A stretch of 64,000 nt of DNA from Myxococcales bacterium. GTDB lineage: Bacteria; Myxococcota; Polyangia; Polyangiales; Polyangiaceae. Under the pieces are notes generated by a model. The model was not told the origin of the DNA. It worked only from the letters and a program-made list of their open reading frames with translations, and ran no database searches. Of the stretch, positions 61,628-64,000 are shown one piece after another. Where the stretch lies: the NCBI GenBank assembly GCA_003151595.1, contig PLXW01000047.1, forward strand, positions 1 to 64,000, written 5' to 3'. Each line of letters opens with the position of its first letter. Within the stretch, counting starts at the first letter, position 1. Position numbers and translations under genes: made by a program.

Positions 61628-62446
61628 ATGAACCTGCCGCCGGAATACCGCCTTATTCGCGTCGTTTCGCCGGGCCCGATGACCACAGTGGCTCTGGTCC
61701 GGGACGCGGAAGGGACGACGCGAATCGCGAAGTGCGCGGCGATCGAGAGGGCGGCGCGGACGATCGCGCATGAAGCGAACGTGCTGCGGGTGCTCGCGAA
61801 GGCGGGCGTGACGGGCGTACCGAGACTCGTGGCGGAGTGGGGAGCTTCGCCTGGAGAGACGCCGGGGATCGCGATGGGGTGGCTCGCGCTGTCGACGCTC
61901 GGCGAGCAGGGCGAAGCGATGCGAGCGAGCAGCGCGTTTCGCGAGGGGGCCGTGCACGCCGCGTTCGAGCGGCTCGATGCGGTTCACGGCGCCGGCGTCG
62001 TTCATGGCGACGTATCGCCGGCGAACGTGTTTCTCGCTGACGATGGATCGCGCGCGGCGATCGCCGACTTCGGGCTCGCGCAGGTCGTGGCCGGCGCGCA
62101 CGGCGATGATGCGAGCTCGACGGATGATGGCGCGTTTCGCGGGACGCTGCTCTACGTGGCGCCCGAGGTCGCGCGCGGCGAGGCGTTCGACGCGCGCGCG
62201 GACGACTTCGCGATGGCCGCGTCGCTCCTTCACGTGGCCACGGGCGTCCCGCTTCGCGCCCTCGAAACGCCGGACGCCTCGCCGGCTTCTGTACTGGTGA
62301 ACGCCGGATCACGTCCGCTCGACGCGTCGCATCCGTGGCGCGCCACCGCGTTCGCGCTGTTCCCGCGCACCATGGCCGACACGCTGTTCCGGTGTCTCGC
62401 GTTCGACCCGCGCGACCGCCCGCGCGAAGCCGACCGCGCGTGGTAG
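61628..62446 (+). CDS. small Ser/Thr protein kinase-like protein
   Basis: A protein of 272 residues consisting of a kinase domain only. It has a VRDAEGTTRIAKCA lysine strand, VHGDVSPANVFL (HRD changed to HGD, as in many bacterial kinases), IADFGLAQV and GTLLYVAPEVARG. The glycine loop is poor (VVSPGPMTTVAL), so activity is uncertain. No membrane segment or sensor domain. It lies nine bases before the PLP-enzyme gene and could be co-transcribed with it. Confidence 0.5.
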   Translation: MNLPPEYRLIRVVSPGPMTTVALVRDAEGTTRIAKCAAIERAARTIAHEANVLRVLAKAGVTGVPRLVAEWGASPGETPGIAMGWLALSTLGEQGEAMRASSAFREGAVHAAFERLDAVHGAGVVHGDVSPANVFLADDGSRAAIADFGLAQVVAGAHGDDASSTDDGAFRGTLLYVAPEVARGEAFDARADDFAMAASLLHVATGVPLRALETPDASPASVLVNAGSRPLDASHPWRATAFALFPRTMADTLFRCLAFDPRDRPREADRAW

Positions 62447-62455
62447 AGCGTTCGA

Positions 62456-63646
62456 ATGAGCCACGCGAAGACTAGCCCCGAGTGGGCCCTCGACACGCTC
62501 TGCATCCATGCAGGCCAGGAGCCCGATCCGATCCACGGCGCCGTGATGACGCCGATCGTCCTCTCCAGCACGTTCGCGCAAGACGGGCCGGCGATGCTCA
62601 AGGGGCCCGGCTTCGACTACTCGCGCGCCGGCAACCCGACACGCGCGGCGCTCGAAGCGTGCTTCGCGGCGCTCGAAGGGGGGAAGCACGGCGTCGCCTT
62701 CGGGAGCGGCTGCGCGGCGACGATGGCCATCCTGCTCATGCTGAAGAGCGGCGACCACGTGCTCGTCGGCGACGACGTGTACGGCGGGACGTTCCGCATC
62801 TTCGACAAGGTGATGAAGCAGTTCGGCGTCGACGCCACGTTCCTCGACATGAGCGACGCTTCGAAGGTCCGCGCCGCCGTGCGGCCGAGCACGCGCCTCG
62901 TGTGGATGGAGACGCCGTCCAACCCGATGCTCAAGATCTTCGACATCGCCGCGATCGCCGAGGTCGCCAGGAGCGCGAACGCCTGGCTCGCGGTCGACAA
63001 CACCTTCGCCACGCCCATCCTCCAGCGCCCGCTCGATCTCGGCGCGACGATCGCCGTGCACTCCACGACGAAATATTTGAACGGCCACTCCGACGTCGTC
63101 GGCGGCGCGATCGTCACGAACGACGACGCCATCGGCGACAAGCTGCACTTCATCCAGAAGTCCGCCGGTGCGGTGCCGAGCCCGTTCGATTGCTACATGG
63201 TCCTGCGCGGGCTGAAGACGCTCGGCGTGCGCATGCGGCAACACGTGCAGAGTGCACGTTCGATCGCCGAGTGGCTGACGTCGCATGCGCAGGTGACGCG
63301 CGTGCACTACCCGGGGCTCGCATCGCATCCGGGGCACGCCCTCGCATCGAAGCAGATGAAGGGGCCGGGCGGAATGATCAGCTTCGAGCTTCGCGGCGGG
63401 ATGGACGCCTCGCGGGCGTTCCTCGCGGCGCTGCGCGTGTTCGTCTGCGCAGAGAGCCTCGGCGGCGTCGAGTCGCTCGCCGAGCTCCCTGCGATCATGA
63501 CGCACGCCAGCCTCACGCCCGAAGCCCGGCAAACGCTCGGAATCGGCGACGGGCTCATCCGCCTTTCCGTTGGGCTCGAAGACCTGAACGACTTGAGGGA
63601 TGATCTCGAAGCGGGCTTCGCGGCCGCGGCGAAAGCCGTTCGCTGA
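62456..63646 (+). CDS. cystathionine gamma-synthase/lyase-type PLP enzyme
   Basis: A protein of 396 residues of the Cys/Met metabolism family: LDTLCIHAGQEPDP at the start, YSRAGNPTRAALE, GSGCAATMAILL, the PLP lysine in STTKYLNGHSDVVGG, and a C-terminal SLGGVESL...LTPEARQTLGIGDGLIRLSVGLED. It acts on the gamma carbon of sulfur amino acids: cystathionine synthesis, cystathionine cleavage or methionine gamma-lysis. Motifs do not separate these activities; synthase or lyase are most likely. Cytoplasmic. Confidence 0.5.
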   Translation: MSHAKTSPEWALDTLCIHAGQEPDPIHGAVMTPIVLSSTFAQDGPAMLKGPGFDYSRAGNPTRAALEACFAALEGGKHGVAFGSGCAATMAILLMLKSGDHVLVGDDVYGGTFRIFDKVMKQFGVDATFLDMSDASKVRAAVRPSTRLVWMETPSNPMLKIFDIAAIAEVARSANAWLAVDNTFATPILQRPLDLGATIAVHSTTKYLNGHSDVVGGAIVTNDDAIGDKLHFIQKSAGAVPSPFDCYMVLRGLKTLGVRMRQHVQSARSIAEWLTSHAQVTRVHYPGLASHPGHALASKQMKGPGGMISFELRGGMDASRAFLAALRVFVCAESLGGVESLAELPAIMTHASLTPEARQTLGIGDGLIRLSVGLEDLNDLRDDLEAGFAAAAKAVR

Positions 63647-63683
63647 ATTCGCCTCGGCGGGCGCGCGCGGTTATCCTTCGCGC

Positions 63684-64000
63684 ATGTCCTTCGGTCTTCG
63701 CGCGCGTTCACCCTTCTCCTTGATCCTCGTTGCCTCCGCGTCGCTCGTCGCGATCGCGCCTGGGTGCTCGAGCAACACCCAGTCGACGCCGCAAGCGGGC
63801 ATCGTCTGGACGGTGGAAGCGGGGAACAACTCGGGCGCGCTCTGCCCGGTCAGCGGGGCCGACTCGTGGACCATCGGCGGCGGCGGCACCGACGACAGCA
63901 CCGTCGGCGATCAAGGGACCACGGCGGGCGGTGTCCCCGTCGGCGTCTCGTGCACCGTCTCGGGGAGCGACTCCGCCGGCTACAACATCTTCGCCACCGC
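63684..64000 (+). CDS. lipoprotein gene, 3' end outside window
   Basis: The first 105 codons of a gene cut by the right edge. A signal peptide (MSFGLRARSPFSLILVASAS) ends at lipobox IAPGCSS. The mature start is Gly/Ser/Thr-rich with two cysteines (GALCPVSG, GVSCTVSG) that resemble a repeated extracellular beta domain. Starts 37 bases after the PLP-enzyme gene. Function not recognised. Confidence 0.5.
   Translation, partial: MSFGLRARSPFSLILVASASLVAIAPGCSSNTQSTPQAGIVWTVEAGNNSGALCPVSGADSWTIGGGGTDDSTVGDQGTTAGGVPVGVSCTVSGSDSAGYNIFAT

Overview
The window is about 64 kb of GC-rich, densely coding chromosome. The sequence points to a myxobacterium (phylum Myxococcota), probably of the Polyangia side. 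The pointers are relatives of the Glt adventurous-gliding proteins, many cysteine-rich lipoproteins of the type common in that group, Hanks-type kinases, HEAT and TPR proteins, and a MopE-like calcium-motif segment. This placement is inference from gene content. No insertion sequence, prophage or CRISPR array was found.

Layout. (1) 1-6.4 kb, minus strand: three TPR proteins in the order gltC-gltD-gltE, transcribed leftward from a good TTGACA promoter. (2) 6.8-13.7 kb: a lipoprotein, a YraN-type nuclease, a 21-bp repeat array fused upstream of a helix-turn-helix gene, a HAMP membrane protein, a HEAT protein, an Ig/carboxypeptidase-regulatory-like membrane protein and ftsY. (3) 13.9-18.4 kb: a pair of outer-membrane beta-barrel genes (GltA/GltB-like), then a HEAT protein and a Cache/HAMP sensor. 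(4) 18.6-31.9 kb: a histone-deacetylase-family amidohydrolase, tRNA-His, a kelch lipoprotein, a lipoprotein remnant stopped exactly at its lipobox cysteine, a 1009-residue alpha-amylase/radical-SAM fusion, a secreted protein coupled to a PHP phosphoesterase, an NlpC/P60 lipoprotein, a polytopic membrane protein and a sulfatase-fold membrane enzyme.

(5) 31.9-52.9 kb is the most interesting part. It looks like a lipid or isoprenoid locus. It holds a condensation-type acyltransferase, a tightly coupled operon (P450, UbiA-family prenyltransferase, PEP-synthase/rifampin-phosphotransferase-like enzyme, GNAT), a divergent BtaA-like aminocarboxypropyl transferase coupled to a PilZ-HMG-CoA reductase-phosphotransferase triple fusion, a Lol/Mac-like export set (two paralogous FtsX-type permeases, one ATPase, a LolA-like carrier, an outer-membrane barrel), a ceramide-glucosyltransferase-like GT2, an acyl-AMP ligase, an Sfp-type phosphopantetheinyl transferase and a REC-GGDEF diguanylate cyclase. 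The working hypothesis is that an isoprenoid-linked or unusual polar lipid is built, controlled by c-di-GMP through PilZ, and exported to the outer membrane. No PKS or NRPS megasynthase is present in the window.

(6) 53-64 kb: a membrane Ser/Thr kinase gene broken by a frameshift, a CxGxC-repeat lipoprotein, an ArsR regulator coupled to an AHSA1/SnoaL-like protein, a TetR regulator with a haloalkane dehalogenase and a divergent diiron-type protein sharing two TTGA-N7-TCAA palindromes, a phospholipase D-like lipoprotein, a small kinase, a Cys/Met-metabolism PLP enzyme and a truncated lipoprotein gene at the right edge.

[Form note: the original answer gave no feature confidence values; 0.5 is a uniform placeholder required by the schema, not an estimate.]
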